Assembly (NCBI GenBank): GCA_022013695.1
Contig: JAKLPS010000008.1
Location: forward strand, 160,273-224,272
Source of the DNA: Weeksellaceae bacterium
Lineage (GTDB): Bacteria; Bacteroidota; Bacteroidia; Flavobacteriales; Weeksellaceae
Direction of reading: 5' to 3'
Length of the DNA stretch: 64,000 nucleotides
Both the position numbers and the translations under genes were made by a program. Below are positions 41,591 through 49,977 of this stretch, piece by piece. Each line of letters starts with the position of its first letter. The stretch's first letter is position 1. A model generated the notes under the pieces. The model saw only the letters and a program-made list of their open reading frames with translations. It did not search any database and was not told the DNA's origin.

Positions 41591-44329
41591 CTAATTTCTA
41601 TTTTTCAGCAGGATCCATCCGGTCATGATGTCGGGTTCTGTATCCGCAGAATCCTGCCACTGGAGCAGATACCAATAAGTGCCGGTCGGCAGTGGCGCGC
41701 CGTTTTCTTTCCCGCTCCAAATAAAATGGTTGACCTCATTGCCATCAAAAACTCGCCTGCCACTGCGATCAAAAATCTGGAATTTGGGATTGATTTTATA
41801 TTGCAAACTCGACATATCGATGTAATCATTTTTCCCGTCGCCGTTGGGTGTGATGGCATTGGAAATCCCGATTACCGAGAAGCTCTGCGTCACGGGATTG
41901 CAATCGTCTGCAGATTTCACATAGACGGTGTAAAGCCCCTTTCCCTCGGTAATCGGAAGCGTGCTGGACGAGCTGTACAACGACAGCGGTGGTAGATAAT
42001 CCAAAGCGCCATCTTTTTTGATATAATATAAATACGGCGCTCGACCTTTGGTGACAGTGATGGTGACGGAAATATTGTTTTTCACATCGATCGTACTGAT
42101 GACCGGCAGTTCGAAAGTTTCCAGCGAAATCTCGCCGGTTTTGAAACAGTTAAAATTATTATAGATTTTTACATATACTGTAATGCCCGGTTTTGAAGTA
42201 TAATACGGTGCAGAAAGCAACTCAGAATCTGGTATTCTTTGGGTGAAATTGGCATCTTCATAATATTCGAATCTGGAAATGCTGGGATCGGTGTTCGGGA
42301 TTTCGTAATTATTTTTGAGGTTATAAGAACCCATTTCATTTTGCAGACAAGAGCTGATGGCGATCTTTGGCTTTTTTAAATTGATCTGCTCGATTGTAAC
42401 TGTGACAGTCACCTCCTCGGAATCTGGGAAATCTCCGTTTCCTTCCAAGTAATATTTGAAAACCACTTGCGACAGATCTGTATTTTCCGCATCGAAGTGA
42501 ATCTGGCCGGTAGCCGGATCCACATAGGCTCTTCCGCCAGCAGGCTGCATCGAAATAAAGGTTTTGGCAATATTGACAGGAATAGAAGCATCTTTTGTAA
42601 ACACAGGCGTGATGATAGGGATGCTACCGCAATTACCGATTGGCCCGAGCATTTTTACCGTAAAGTCTGTGCATTTCAGATATTTAAACTCTACGGTTTC
42701 TCGGAAAGGAAGACAAGAATATTTGGTTACTTTGCATTTGTAATATCCAAATTGTGCACCGGGTGTTATAAAATAGGTGGCAGGATTTGACGGATCCGGA
42801 ATCTTGGGATAGGGCTGGTAAGAACCGGGGCTATTATCCGGGCTGAAAGTCCACTCGTACAAATCATAAATATCATCGACTTCCAGCCGTTGACCTGTGG
42901 CGCAGTCGCCGACTTTCGAAATAGCGGGAACCGAGCTGAAGCCAGCAAAATAACCGCCGTAGCCCACATTGGTAGAACCTCCGGCAATGCCAGCCGTAAT
43001 AGCGTTTCCATTTTTCGCTTCTATGGTGACATTACCAGTTGCATTGAACAAAGTATAAAGTTCCCAATCCGTTCCCACAACAGGATACGGGCCGTATAAG
43101 CCTAGTTTGGAATTATTCACATACACGTCCGACCCGTTCTGCGCTATAATATTGAGTTTTACATTGTGGTTGGCATAGAAACCCGTATTAGTTTGCACCT
43201 CGTTTTCATCTACTGCACTGAGCTCATCAATTTTATTCGGCAGGAAGCACGAAAGAGCCGGAATCAGATTCATCCCCCCAGAAGCTTCTTCGTTCGCAGA
43301 ACTGCCGGCAAGCAACTGGTAAACATAAACATTTTTTGATGTTTTGATATGGAGACCAAAGATATTATCGGTGCCAGAAACTGCAAAATACAGATGGGAT
43401 GGCACAAAAACAAAATCGCCGGCATTTACAAGCGTGTAATCTGGTACCGATGTGGTATTATTATTAAGACGAACTTCGGTATTGGCTTCCGTTGCGATAA
43501 TCAGAGTTTGCTCCATAATGGAAGGCGATTGCGAATTAAGATTACCATTTCCGTTCATCACAATAAATTCGGCGCCTGTTTTGTCCAACGGAATAGACTG
43601 ATCCATAAAAATATCAATACCAGTGTCCGCAATTCTACCAGAAAAACTGCCGTTGGAAACGCTAATTGGCTTATCGCTCACGATTTTCGCGCCGATGAGG
43701 CCTTTTGCCAAACTCTGTGAGTCATTATTGACTTCGAAAATATAAGATTCTCCTTTGTTTAGGATGACCGTTTTTAATGGATCGGCTATAGGATCATTGG
43801 TGAAAATCAAACTGGGATCGAATCCTGACAAGGTGACCGTCGTAGAATTTTCTGTGGCAATGACGCTCGCCGTGTGGTTGGAAGTTGCGGCGTTGCTTCC
43901 TCTTTGTACCGGCGGCATCCCTAAGTAAAATGCTTTGCCGAGGCCAGCCAGACCCTTGGACGTTACGATCTCTGCGTGATTGCGAACAGAAAACCGGAGA
44001 TTTGCAAAATATTTTTTCGTACCAATCAGGTGCAATCCCATGCTCAGCACCTTCATTCTGTCTGCGGAATTATCTGTGATGATATATTCTCTTGGAATGG
44101 TGAATGTTTCGGGTTTTCCTTTGCTGATTGTTTTAGTTGCCAAGAGTGTAGTTCCGCTGTAGATTTCTACATTGAAAGGCGTTGTTTCTTTGGTTGAAAG
44201 GTAAACGGCCTGATAGTTTTCCGGAGATTGGTAATTATTTCCCATCGGGGCAAACCAATGCTCGACATCCATCTGTGCATAAAATATGGACGAAAAAAAA
44301 ATTAATAGGAATAGAAAGCTCTTTTTCAA
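41591..44329 (-). CDS. T9SS type B surface protein with an IgGFc-binding-like domain
   Basis: A 912-residue exported protein. It has a signal peptide (MKKSFLFLLIFFSSIFYA, then QMD), then an N-terminal region of about 400 residues like the IgGFc_binding domain (TSNHTASVIATENSTTVTLSG, IPLDKTGAEFIVMNGNGN, ASGGMNLIPALSCFLPNK). Several Ig-like beta modules follow. A type B sorting domain closes the protein: ISNAITPNGDGKNDYIDM, FQIFDRSGRRVFDG, WSGKENGAPLPTGTYWYLL. Type B cargo usually stays attached or works with a PorP/SprF partner, which is not next door here. Own promoter at 44350-44357. Confidence 0.9.
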   Translation of the reverse strand: MKKSFLFLLIFFSSIFYAQMDVEHWFAPMGNNYQSPENYQAVYLSTKETTPFNVEIYSGTTLLATKTISKGKPETFTIPREYIITDNSADRMKVLSMGLHLIGTKKYFANLRFSVRNHAEIVTSKGLAGLGKAFYLGMPPVQRGSNAATSNHTASVIATENSTTVTLSGFDPSLIFTNDPIADPLKTVILNKGESYIFEVNNDSQSLAKGLIGAKIVSDKPISVSNGSFSGRIADTGIDIFMDQSIPLDKTGAEFIVMNGNGNLNSQSPSIMEQTLIIATEANTEVRLNNNTTSVPDYTLVNAGDFVFVPSHLYFAVSGTDNIFGLHIKTSKNVYVYQLLAGSSANEEASGGMNLIPALSCFLPNKIDELSAVDENEVQTNTGFYANHNVKLNIIAQNGSDVYVNNSKLGLYGPYPVVGTDWELYTLFNATGNVTIEAKNGNAITAGIAGGSTNVGYGGYFAGFSSVPAISKVGDCATGQRLEVDDIYDLYEWTFSPDNSPGSYQPYPKIPDPSNPATYFITPGAQFGYYKCKVTKYSCLPFRETVEFKYLKCTDFTVKMLGPIGNCGSIPIITPVFTKDASIPVNIAKTFISMQPAGGRAYVDPATGQIHFDAENTDLSQVVFKYYLEGNGDFPDSEEVTVTVTIEQINLKKPKIAISSCLQNEMGSYNLKNNYEIPNTDPSISRFEYYEDANFTQRIPDSELLSAPYYTSKPGITVYVKIYNNFNCFKTGEISLETFELPVISTIDVKNNISVTITVTKGRAPYLYYIKKDGALDYLPPLSLYSSSSTLPITEGKGLYTVYVKSADDCNPVTQSFSVIGISNAITPNGDGKNDYIDMSSLQYKINPKFQIFDRSGRRVFDGNEVNHFIWSGKENGAPLPTGTYWYLLQWQDSADTEPDIMTGWILLKNRN

Positions 44330-44349
44330 AATATGGAATATTTGGATGA

Positions 44350-44357
44350 CAAAATTA
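44350..44357 (-). promoter_or_regulatory. -7 box of the T9SS type B gene
   Basis: TAATTTTG on the minus strand ends 20 bases before ATG 44329. Confidence 0.6.
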
Positions 44358-44399
44358 GTCTATTTTGTTTTTTTAAATCGATCGCAGCGCATAAAAAAA

Positions 44400-44424
44400 T
44401 CCTGCCATAGAAAATACGGCAGGA
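44400..44424 (-). terminator. Terminator of tsf
   Basis: TCCTGCC and GGCAGGA arms with a run of seven T on the minus strand, 26 bases after the tsf stop codon. Confidence 0.88.
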
Positions 44425-44450
44425 CGATATTATTAGTTTCGGAATTTTAA

Positions 44451-45275
44451 TCAACCCAGAGCAACTCTCACGAACCCGGTAATTTTAAGATCCGGATTGA
44501 CGGATTTTACATAGTCTGCAACACTCATTCCCGGATCTTTGATGAAAGACTGATGGACTAAAGTGTTGTCTTTGTAGAATCGTTGCATCTTGCCTTTCAG
44601 GATATTATCGATGATGTTGGCCGGTTTGCCTTCTTTTATAAGTAATTCTCTTTCGATTTCCAATTCCTTGTCGATGGTTTCCTGAGAAACCTGAGTCTCG
44701 TCCAAAGCCAGTGGGTTCATCGCTGCCACCTGCATAGAAACTGCTTTCGCCACTTCTTCTGCGCCATCTACTTTTGCAGAAAGTGCGGTGATCGCAGCAA
44801 TCTTGTTGCCCGCGTGGATGTAAGCTCCCAAGTAGGCACCCTGAATACTTTCGAACGCACCAATTTCGATCTTCTCTCCGATTACGCCGGTCTGCTCGAT
44901 CAATTTTTCGGCCACCGTCTGTCCGTGGAAGTCGGAAGCTAAAAATTCTTCTTTGTTGGCATAGGCCAATGCCTGCTCTGCCAGTTCGTAAGCCAATTCA
45001 ACGAAAGCGTCATTTTTTGCAACAAAGTCGGTCTCGCAGTTAAGAGAAATAATTGCTCCCAGCGTGTTGTCCTCGTTTACTCTGGCGATGACCGCGCCTT
45101 CTGAAGAATCTCTGTCTGCTCTGTTGGCGGCTACTTTTTGACCTTTTTTTCTCAGGATGTCGATTGCTTTTTCGAAATCTCCTTCAGCTTCTGTAAGAGC
45201 TTTCTTGCAATCCATCATTCCCGCACCTGTTGTGTTTCTTAGTTTTGCTACATCTGCAGCGACTGGTGTATACAT
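44451..45275 (-). CDS. tsf: Translation elongation factor Ts
   Basis: Exchanges GDP for GTP on EF-Tu. The 274 residues have the family start VAADVAKLRNTTGAGMMDCK, the LRKKGQKVAANRADRDSSEG loop and the EF-Tu-contacting CETDFVAKNDAFVELA motif. tsf is usually preceded by rpsB; here it has its own promoter at 45340-45347 and the next gene upstream is divergent, so it is a single-gene unit. Confidence 0.97.
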   Translation of the reverse strand: MYTPVAADVAKLRNTTGAGMMDCKKALTEAEGDFEKAIDILRKKGQKVAANRADRDSSEGAVIARVNEDNTLGAIISLNCETDFVAKNDAFVELAYELAEQALAYANKEEFLASDFHGQTVAEKLIEQTGVIGEKIEIGAFESIQGAYLGAYIHAGNKIAAITALSAKVDGAEEVAKAVSMQVAAMNPLALDETQVSQETIDKELEIERELLIKEGKPANIIDNILKGKMQRFYKDNTLVHQSFIKDPGMSVADYVKSVNPDLKITGFVRVALG

Positions 45276-45339
45276 AATGAAATTTATTATTTTTATTTAT
45301 TTTATTGTTTGATTTTACGCTTTCACGTTTTTCGGCGTG

Positions 45340-45347
45340 CAAATATA
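45340..45347 (-). promoter_or_regulatory. -7 box of tsf
   Basis: TATATTTG on the minus strand, a perfect TAnnTTTG, 64 bases before the tsf ATG. Confidence 0.7.
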
Positions 45348-45518
45348 GTGATTTTTATAAAAAAATAATACCCATTCATATTCTTGACAAAACTCGATTA
45401 CAGCACCGATTTTAACTTAATCTTTCACTTCTGTTGTTCAATTATCATAATTTTGAGCTTGTTTTACAAGATTTACTATAATTTTACGTTTCCAAACAAA
45501 CAGAATATTTATAAAATA

Positions 45519-46088
45519 ATGAAGAAGGTAATTCTATTTTTAATTTTCCTCATATCGATTGCTACTTATTCGCAAGTGAGTGTTTTTGAAGCCAGAAGGA
45601 CAACTGACCGGGCGGTGGTAGAGAAGTTTATCCGGGACAATCCGCAGCATCCTGCAGTGCCAGAACTGCAAAAAAGATTGCCCTCTCTGTCTTATGGCAG
45701 CAAATCTTCTTCGGTTGCCAAACCTACCATCAGCCCGATGACGGAAAAAAAGATCGAGAAAACCTCTGCCGTGGGAACTTCTGCCGCAAAAGGAGAACCG
45801 TCTGAACAAGCTAAAAATACGGCCGCCATGCTTACTAATATTTTAAACGGCGCCTCCAACAAAAATCAAGCGGTCATCCAGTTTGTAAACAAATCGAAAT
45901 GTATTCTGGTGATTAAAATCAGCGGGAAAAAATTCTACAATTTGACTGTTCCTGCTAATAATCAAAACTCAATAATGGTCGAAAAAGGCAGTTACGATAT
46001 TTCGACTTCCATTTGCGATGCTATTTACAATCAAACCAAAGCTCTTAATGGCAACCTCATCATCACCCTGAACTCGGCAAAGAAATAA
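45519..46088 (+). CDS. Secreted protein, probably DUF6759 type
   Basis: A 189-residue protein. I chose ATG 45519, which begins a signal peptide (MKKVILFLIFLISIATYS, then QVS); the 45 codons upstream have no coding character. After export: a helical part with NPQHPAVPELQKRLPSLSYG, a Ser/Thr/Lys-rich linker, and a beta domain (VIQFVNKSKCILVIKISGKK, NLTVPANNQNSIMVEKGSYD). I believe the last part is the Chryseobacterium-group DUF6759 domain, from memory. Function unknown. The next gene follows after 35 bases on the same strand. Confidence 0.7.
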   Translation: MKKVILFLIFLISIATYSQVSVFEARRTTDRAVVEKFIRDNPQHPAVPELQKRLPSLSYGSKSSSVAKPTISPMTEKKIEKTSAVGTSAAKGEPSEQAKNTAAMLTNILNGASNKNQAVIQFVNKSKCILVIKISGKKFYNLTVPANNQNSIMVEKGSYDISTSICDAIYNQTKALNGNLIITLNSAKK

Positions 46089-46123
46089 AAAACCACCATA
46101 AATTTCAACAAATCCAGCCCTCA

Positions 46124-46882
46124 TTGAAGTTATTATCCATTACACTTTTGTTAAGCTTCAGTCTTCTTTTTTCTCAAAAAAAGATCGGTCTAGATTCTTT
46201 GCAGACTCGGGATGTGCAAGAGCTTCTGGGAGACGACTATGGGAATATCTATCTGTATAAAAACAAGGATCTCAGCTTTACCAAATATGACTCTCTCGGA
46301 ACGCAGCTTGGGAAACTGATGCTGACTTTTCCTTATAAGATCCAGAGCGTCACCAATCCGCTGAATATTGTCATGTTCTCGGAAAATTCGCAGGAAATCA
46401 AATTTCTGGATCAAAACTTGAACGAAATTCAAAAACTAAACCTGAGTGGCATTTTTGGTTTTATCAAAGCGGTTTACGCAGAAGATCTGCAGTATGCGTG
46501 GCTGATCGAAGAGAGCAACAAGACGCTTTTCCAATACAATTTCCGTAGCAACAGCGTCATCAGCTCTTTCCCTTTCAGTATCAATTTGCAGTCTCTTAAA
46601 GACTTTTTGGTTTACAACAACAGGATTTACATCCTTAGAGATAATGCTTTCGAAGTTTACAATACCAGTTCCACCTTGCTCTTCTCGGTCGATCTTGTCG
46701 ATGCGAAAAAACTTCGCCGGATTAACAATGACATTTTGGTATTTGAAAGCCAAGCGGTGCTAAAATTCTATGGTAAAAGCCTTTCGGAAATCTTCCGAAA
46801 CGAAAGCGCAAAAATTGTGGATAAAAATAATGCCGGATTTTTGGCTCTCATAAAAGACAAACTTTATCTTTACCAAAAATAA
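46124..46882 (+). CDS. Secreted beta-propeller-like protein, unknown
   Basis: A 252-residue protein starting at TTG 46124 (no ATG in frame after the previous stop), with signal peptide MKLLSITLLLSFSLLFS, then QKK. The rest is a series of short strands with D-x-x-G and NxxI turns (DDYGNIYLYKNKDLSFTKYD, YNNRIYILRDNAFEVYNT, LIKDKLYLYQK), as in a small beta-propeller. In Bacteroidota similar proteins are encoded near translation genes, but the role is unknown. Its 3' side is followed by a short coding-like remnant at 46887-46949. Confidence 0.7.
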   Translation: MKLLSITLLLSFSLLFSQKKIGLDSLQTRDVQELLGDDYGNIYLYKNKDLSFTKYDSLGTQLGKLMLTFPYKIQSVTNPLNIVMFSENSQEIKFLDQNLNEIQKLNLSGIFGFIKAVYAEDLQYAWLIEESNKTLFQYNFRSNSVISSFPFSINLQSLKDFLVYNNRIYILRDNAFEVYNTSSTLLFSVDLVDAKKLRRINNDILVFESQAVLKFYGKSLSEIFRNESAKIVDKNNAGFLALIKDKLYLYQK

Positions 46883-46971
46883 TTGAGGATCCATCATCGA
46901 TGCTTTGCGCCAATACGGATTTACCGAGATCAATATTCATCAGTTATAAAATATCAATCATAATCTAAAGG

Positions 46972-47586
46972 ATGCATATCGCAGTTACAGGAAATATTGG
47001 TGCGGGGAAAACTACGTTGACCACCATGTTGTCTAAACATTACCATTGGGAAGCGCAGTTCGAAGATGTAGATCACAATCCTTATTTGGATGATTTCTAT
47101 GGCGACATGTCCAAATGGAGTTTTGCATTGCAGATTTACTTTCTGGGAAGCAGGTTCCGGCAAGTAAAAGAAATCCGGGAGAGCGGAAAAAATGTGATTC
47201 AGGATCGTACAATCTATGAAGACGCGCATATTTTTGCGGAAAATCTTGCGGAGATGAACCTTCTCTCGGAGCGGGATTTCCAAAATTATCTGTCTGTTTT
47301 TACCTTGATGAAACACTTTGTTTCGGCACCAGATTTGCTGATCTATTTGCGCGCCGATGTGCCTACTTTGGTACGGCAGATCACCAAGCGGGGAAGAGAA
47401 TATGAAGCCGGAATCAGCATCGATTATCTCTCAAAACTGAATAACAAATATCAAAGCTGGATTGCAGATTACAAAGAGGGCAAACTCTTGATTATCGATG
47501 TAGATGACCTTGATTTTGTAGAAAAACCAGAGGATTTTGGATACATATTGGAAAGAATTGATGCGGAGTTGAACGGTTTGTTTTAG
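46972..47586 (+). CDS. Deoxynucleoside kinase (deoxyadenosine/deoxyguanosine type)
   Basis: Salvages deoxynucleosides by 5'-phosphorylation. The 204 residues open with P-loop GNIGAGKTT (7-15). EDVDHNPYLDDFYGD is the substrate-binding stretch, QDRTIYEDAHIF contains the Asp-Arg switch of the dNK family, and KRGREYEAGISIDYL is the lid. The substrate range cannot be told from sequence alone. It starts 89 bases after the previous gene and has no own terminator seen. Confidence 0.93.
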   Translation: MHIAVTGNIGAGKTTLTTMLSKHYHWEAQFEDVDHNPYLDDFYGDMSKWSFALQIYFLGSRFRQVKEIRESGKNVIQDRTIYEDAHIFAENLAEMNLLSERDFQNYLSVFTLMKHFVSAPDLLIYLRADVPTLVRQITKRGREYEAGISIDYLSKLNNKYQSWIADYKEGKLLIIDVDDLDFVEKPEDFGYILERIDAELNGLF

Positions 47587-47655
47587 ATTATTTTTGGCGA
47601 AATAATTGTACAAATCCTAAAAAAATAACCTCGCCAATTTTTAATTCCAAGCATT

Positions 47656-48006
47656 ATGATAAAAGTAATCCACAACAACAGCTGCCCCGAGTCAAGAGCA
47701 ATTTTGGAATATCTGGATGAGAATGATATCAAATTTCAAATCATTGATATCAAAAAAGATCCGTTAAGCCTTTTTGAACTCAGAACGCTTTTCAAAAAAC
47801 TCAACAAAAATCCGAGCAGAATCCTGAGACATTCTACAGAACTCTACAAAAAATATTTTACGGAAACGGAAACAGTAGATGACGAGCAGGCTCTCAAGGT
47901 GATTGCCTTGAATCCAGAGCTGATCCAATGTCCTATCTTGATAAAAGGAAAAGTCGCTATGCCAGGAAATCCTCTGGAAAACGTGAAATTCTTTATAGAA
48001 AACTAG
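47656..48006 (+). CDS. ArsC/Spx-like thioredoxin-fold protein
   Basis: A 116-residue cytosolic protein of the arsenate-reductase-related family. It begins MIKVIHNNSCPESRAILEYL with the active Cys at residue 10 in the place of the ArsC catalytic Cys. Then come FQIIDIKKDPLSLFELRTLF, a PSRILRHSTELYKKY loop and QCPILIKGKVAMPG with the cis-proline. Members of this type in flavobacteria are often labelled arsenate reductase, yet no ars genes are near, so a redox role is as likely. Confidence 0.85.
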   Translation: MIKVIHNNSCPESRAILEYLDENDIKFQIIDIKKDPLSLFELRTLFKKLNKNPSRILRHSTELYKKYFTETETVDDEQALKVIALNPELIQCPILIKGKVAMPGNPLENVKFFIEN

Positions 48007-48161
48007 TCGCCCATCCTCAGAGAATGAGATAGTGTCTCATTTTTGATGCTCAAATATCCTTCGTCTTTTTAATCAAATTATGTAAAAATAATTTGCCTAT
48101 CCAGAAAATATTGCTTTATTTTGCACTCTCAAATATTCATTAGTCAAAAGAACATCGAGAT

Positions 48162-48410
48162 ATGTCAAAAATTTGCCAAATAACAGGTAAGCGTGCAATG
48201 GTAGGAAACAATGTTTCGCACGCTAATAACAAAACGAAAAGACGTTTTGAAATTAATTTACTAGAGAAGAAATTTTTTCTTCCGGAGCAAGATAAATCAG
48301 TCACGCTGAAAGTTTCTGCGCACGGATTGAGAATCATCAATAAGATTGGTATAGAGGAAGCACTTGAAAGAGCAGCTAGAAATGGATTTATTAAAAACAC
48401 AACGAAGTAA
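48162..48410 (+). CDS. rpmB: 50S ribosomal protein L28
   Basis: 82 residues with the L28 start [20 protein letters not shown] and the basic [14 protein letters not shown] strand. It has one cysteine only, so it is the zinc-free form. The stop TAA shares its last base with the rpmG ATG, so the two are translated together. First gene of rpmB-rpmG-DUF4295, an order kept in Bacteroidota. Confidence 0.97.
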   Translation: MSKICQITGKRAMVGNNVSHANNKTKRRFEINLLEKKFFLPEQDKSVTLKVSAHGLRIINKIGIEEALERAARNGFIKNTTK

Positions 48411-48592
48411 TGGCTAAAAAAGGTAACAGAGTTCAGGTAATTCTAGAATGTACGGAGCATAGAGAGAGCGGAGTAGCAGGAATGTCACGATACATTACAA
48501 CAAAAAATAAAAAGAACACGACAGAACGATTGGAGCTTAAAAAATTCAATCCAGTTCTCAAAAAATATACAGTTCACAAAGAAATTAAGTAA
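48410..48592 (+). CDS. rpmG: 50S ribosomal protein L33
   Basis: 60 residues: [46 protein letters not shown]. Only one cysteine remains of the zinc ribbon, so it is the zinc-independent form. It overlaps rpmB by one base and is followed after 19 bases by the DUF4295 gene. Confidence 0.97.
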   Translation: MAKKGNRVQVILECTEHRESGVAGMSRYITTKNKKNTTERLELKKFNPVLKKYTVHKEIK

Positions 48593-48611
48593 TCTATAAA
48601 AATATTTTACA

Positions 48612-48767
48612 ATGGCAAAGAAAGTAGTAGCAACGCTGCAAGGTGGTGTTGGATCAAAAAAGATGACCAAAGTGATAAAAATGGTAAAATCTTCTAAATC
48701 TGAAGCTTACGTTTTTGAAGAAAAAGTAATGAACGCGGACGAAGTTGAGGCTTACCTTAAAAAATAA
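48612..48767 (+). CDS. DUF4295 small basic protein
   Basis: 51 residues: MAKKVVATLQGGVGSKKMTK then VIKMVKSSKSEAYVFEEKVM and a NADEVEAYLKK tail. This is the small Bacteroidota-specific DUF4295 protein that follows rpmG; it is strongly basic at the start and is likely ribosome-associated, though its function is not established. It ends 23 bases before the terminator at 48791-48820. Confidence 0.92.
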   Translation: MAKKVVATLQGGVGSKKMTKVIKMVKSSKSEAYVFEEKVMNADEVEAYLKK

Positions 48768-48790
48768 TCTCCCAACGCAATACAATATAA

Positions 48791-48820
48791 AAAACTACTC
48801 TTAAAAAAGAGTAGTTTTTT
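48791..48820 (+). terminator. Terminator of the rpmB operon
   Basis: AAAACTACTCTT and AAGAGTAGTTTT arms with a four-A loop and a T run, between DUF4295 and ftsY. Confidence 0.9.
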
Positions 48821-48823
48821 GGT

Positions 48824-48831
48824 TATATTTG
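48824..48831 (+). promoter_or_regulatory. -7 box of ftsY
   Basis: TATATTTG, perfect TAnnTTTG, just after the rpmB-operon terminator and 50 bases before ATG 48882. Confidence 0.7.
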
Positions 48832-48881
48832 TTTTCCGTTAAATCCATAATCGATTATCCGTAATCATTTTTCTACATCCA

Positions 48882-49835
48882 ATGAGTTGGTTTAAAAAAG
48901 TATTTAAAAAAGAGGACAAAGAGACACTGGACAAAGGATTGGAAAAATCCAGCCAAGGTTTTTTCGATAAAATATCCCGAGCCGTTGTAGGTAAAAATAC
49001 GGTGGACGAGGAAGTTCTTGACGATTTGGAAGAAATCCTCATCGCGTCGGATGTGGGTGCAGAAACCACCATCAAAATCATCAAAAAAATAGAAGATCGC
49101 GTTGCAAAAGAGAAATATGTGAACGTAAGCGAGCTGGATGACATTCTCCGGCAAGAGATCACCCGTCTTCTATTAGAAAATCCGCACCTTAGTACTGATA
49201 ATATTGATACAAGCAAAAAGCCTTACGTGATAATGGTCGTAGGCGTAAATGGCGTCGGAAAAACAACAACCATTGGAAAACTGGCGTATCAATTCAAGTC
49301 TCAAGGACTAAACGTTGTGCTTGGAGCCGCAGATACTTTCCGCGCCGCCGCCGTCGATCAACTGGTGATCTGGAGTGAGCGAGTTGGCGTTCCCATAGTA
49401 AAGCAAGAGATGGGATCGGATCCTGCTTCGGTGGCTTTCGACACCGTCCAATCAGCGGTAGCTCAAAAAGCAGATATCGTGATCATAGATACCGCCGGGA
49501 GATTGCACAACAAAGTAAATCTGATGAATGAACTTTCCAAGATCAAACGGGTGATGCAAAAGGTAATTCCCGACGCTCCTCACGAAGTTTTATTGGTTCT
49601 GGATGGCTCTACAGGCCAAAACGCTTTCGAGCAGGCCAAACAATTTACAGCTGCAACAGAAGTTACTGCCTTGGCCGTTACAAAGTTAGACGGAACGGCG
49701 AAGGGCGGCGTTGTAATCGGAATATCCGATCAGTTTCAAATTCCGGTGAAATATATTGGCGTTGGAGAAAAAATGGAAGATTTACAAATTTTCAGTGGGA
49801 TCGACTTTGTTAATTCTTTTTTTAAAAAGAGATAA
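48882..49835 (+). CDS. ftsY: Signal recognition particle receptor
   Basis: Docks ribosome-SRP complexes at the membrane. The 317 residues lack the long acidic A domain of E. coli and start with a short amphipathic helix (MSWFKKVFKKEDKETLDKGL). The NG domain is complete: G1 GVNGVGKTTTIGKLA, DTFRAAAVDQL, G3 DTAGRLHNK, TKLDGTAKGG and GVGEKMEDL. Own promoter (48824-48831) and terminator (49897-49923). Confidence 0.97.
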   Translation: MSWFKKVFKKEDKETLDKGLEKSSQGFFDKISRAVVGKNTVDEEVLDDLEEILIASDVGAETTIKIIKKIEDRVAKEKYVNVSELDDILRQEITRLLLENPHLSTDNIDTSKKPYVIMVVGVNGVGKTTTIGKLAYQFKSQGLNVVLGAADTFRAAAVDQLVIWSERVGVPIVKQEMGSDPASVAFDTVQSAVAQKADIVIIDTAGRLHNKVNLMNELSKIKRVMQKVIPDAPHEVLLVLDGSTGQNAFEQAKQFTAATEVTALAVTKLDGTAKGGVVIGISDQFQIPVKYIGVGEKMEDLQIFSGIDFVNSFFKKR

Positions 49836-49896
49836 AATTGAGTTTTTTATAAATTAACCATTTGTTAAATTTTAATAGAAAGACAACTTTTACAAA

Positions 49897-49923
49897 CAAT
49901 GTGTCATTTTTTATGACACATTG
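49897..49923 (+). terminator. Terminator of ftsY
   Basis: CAATGTGTCAT and ATGACACATTG perfect arms with a five-T loop, then TTGTTTTATTT. Confidence 0.85.
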
Positions 49924-49948
49924 TTGTTTTATTTAAATAAAAAACTCT

Positions 49949-49956
49949 TACATTTG
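49949..49956 (+). promoter_or_regulatory. -7 box of the M12B-like protease gene
   Basis: TACATTTG, perfect TAnnTTTG. TTG at 49924-49926 is 22 bases upstream. The -7 box ends 21 bases before ATG 49978. Confidence 0.65.
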
Positions 49957-49977
49957 AATTAAAATTAAATTAAAAAT

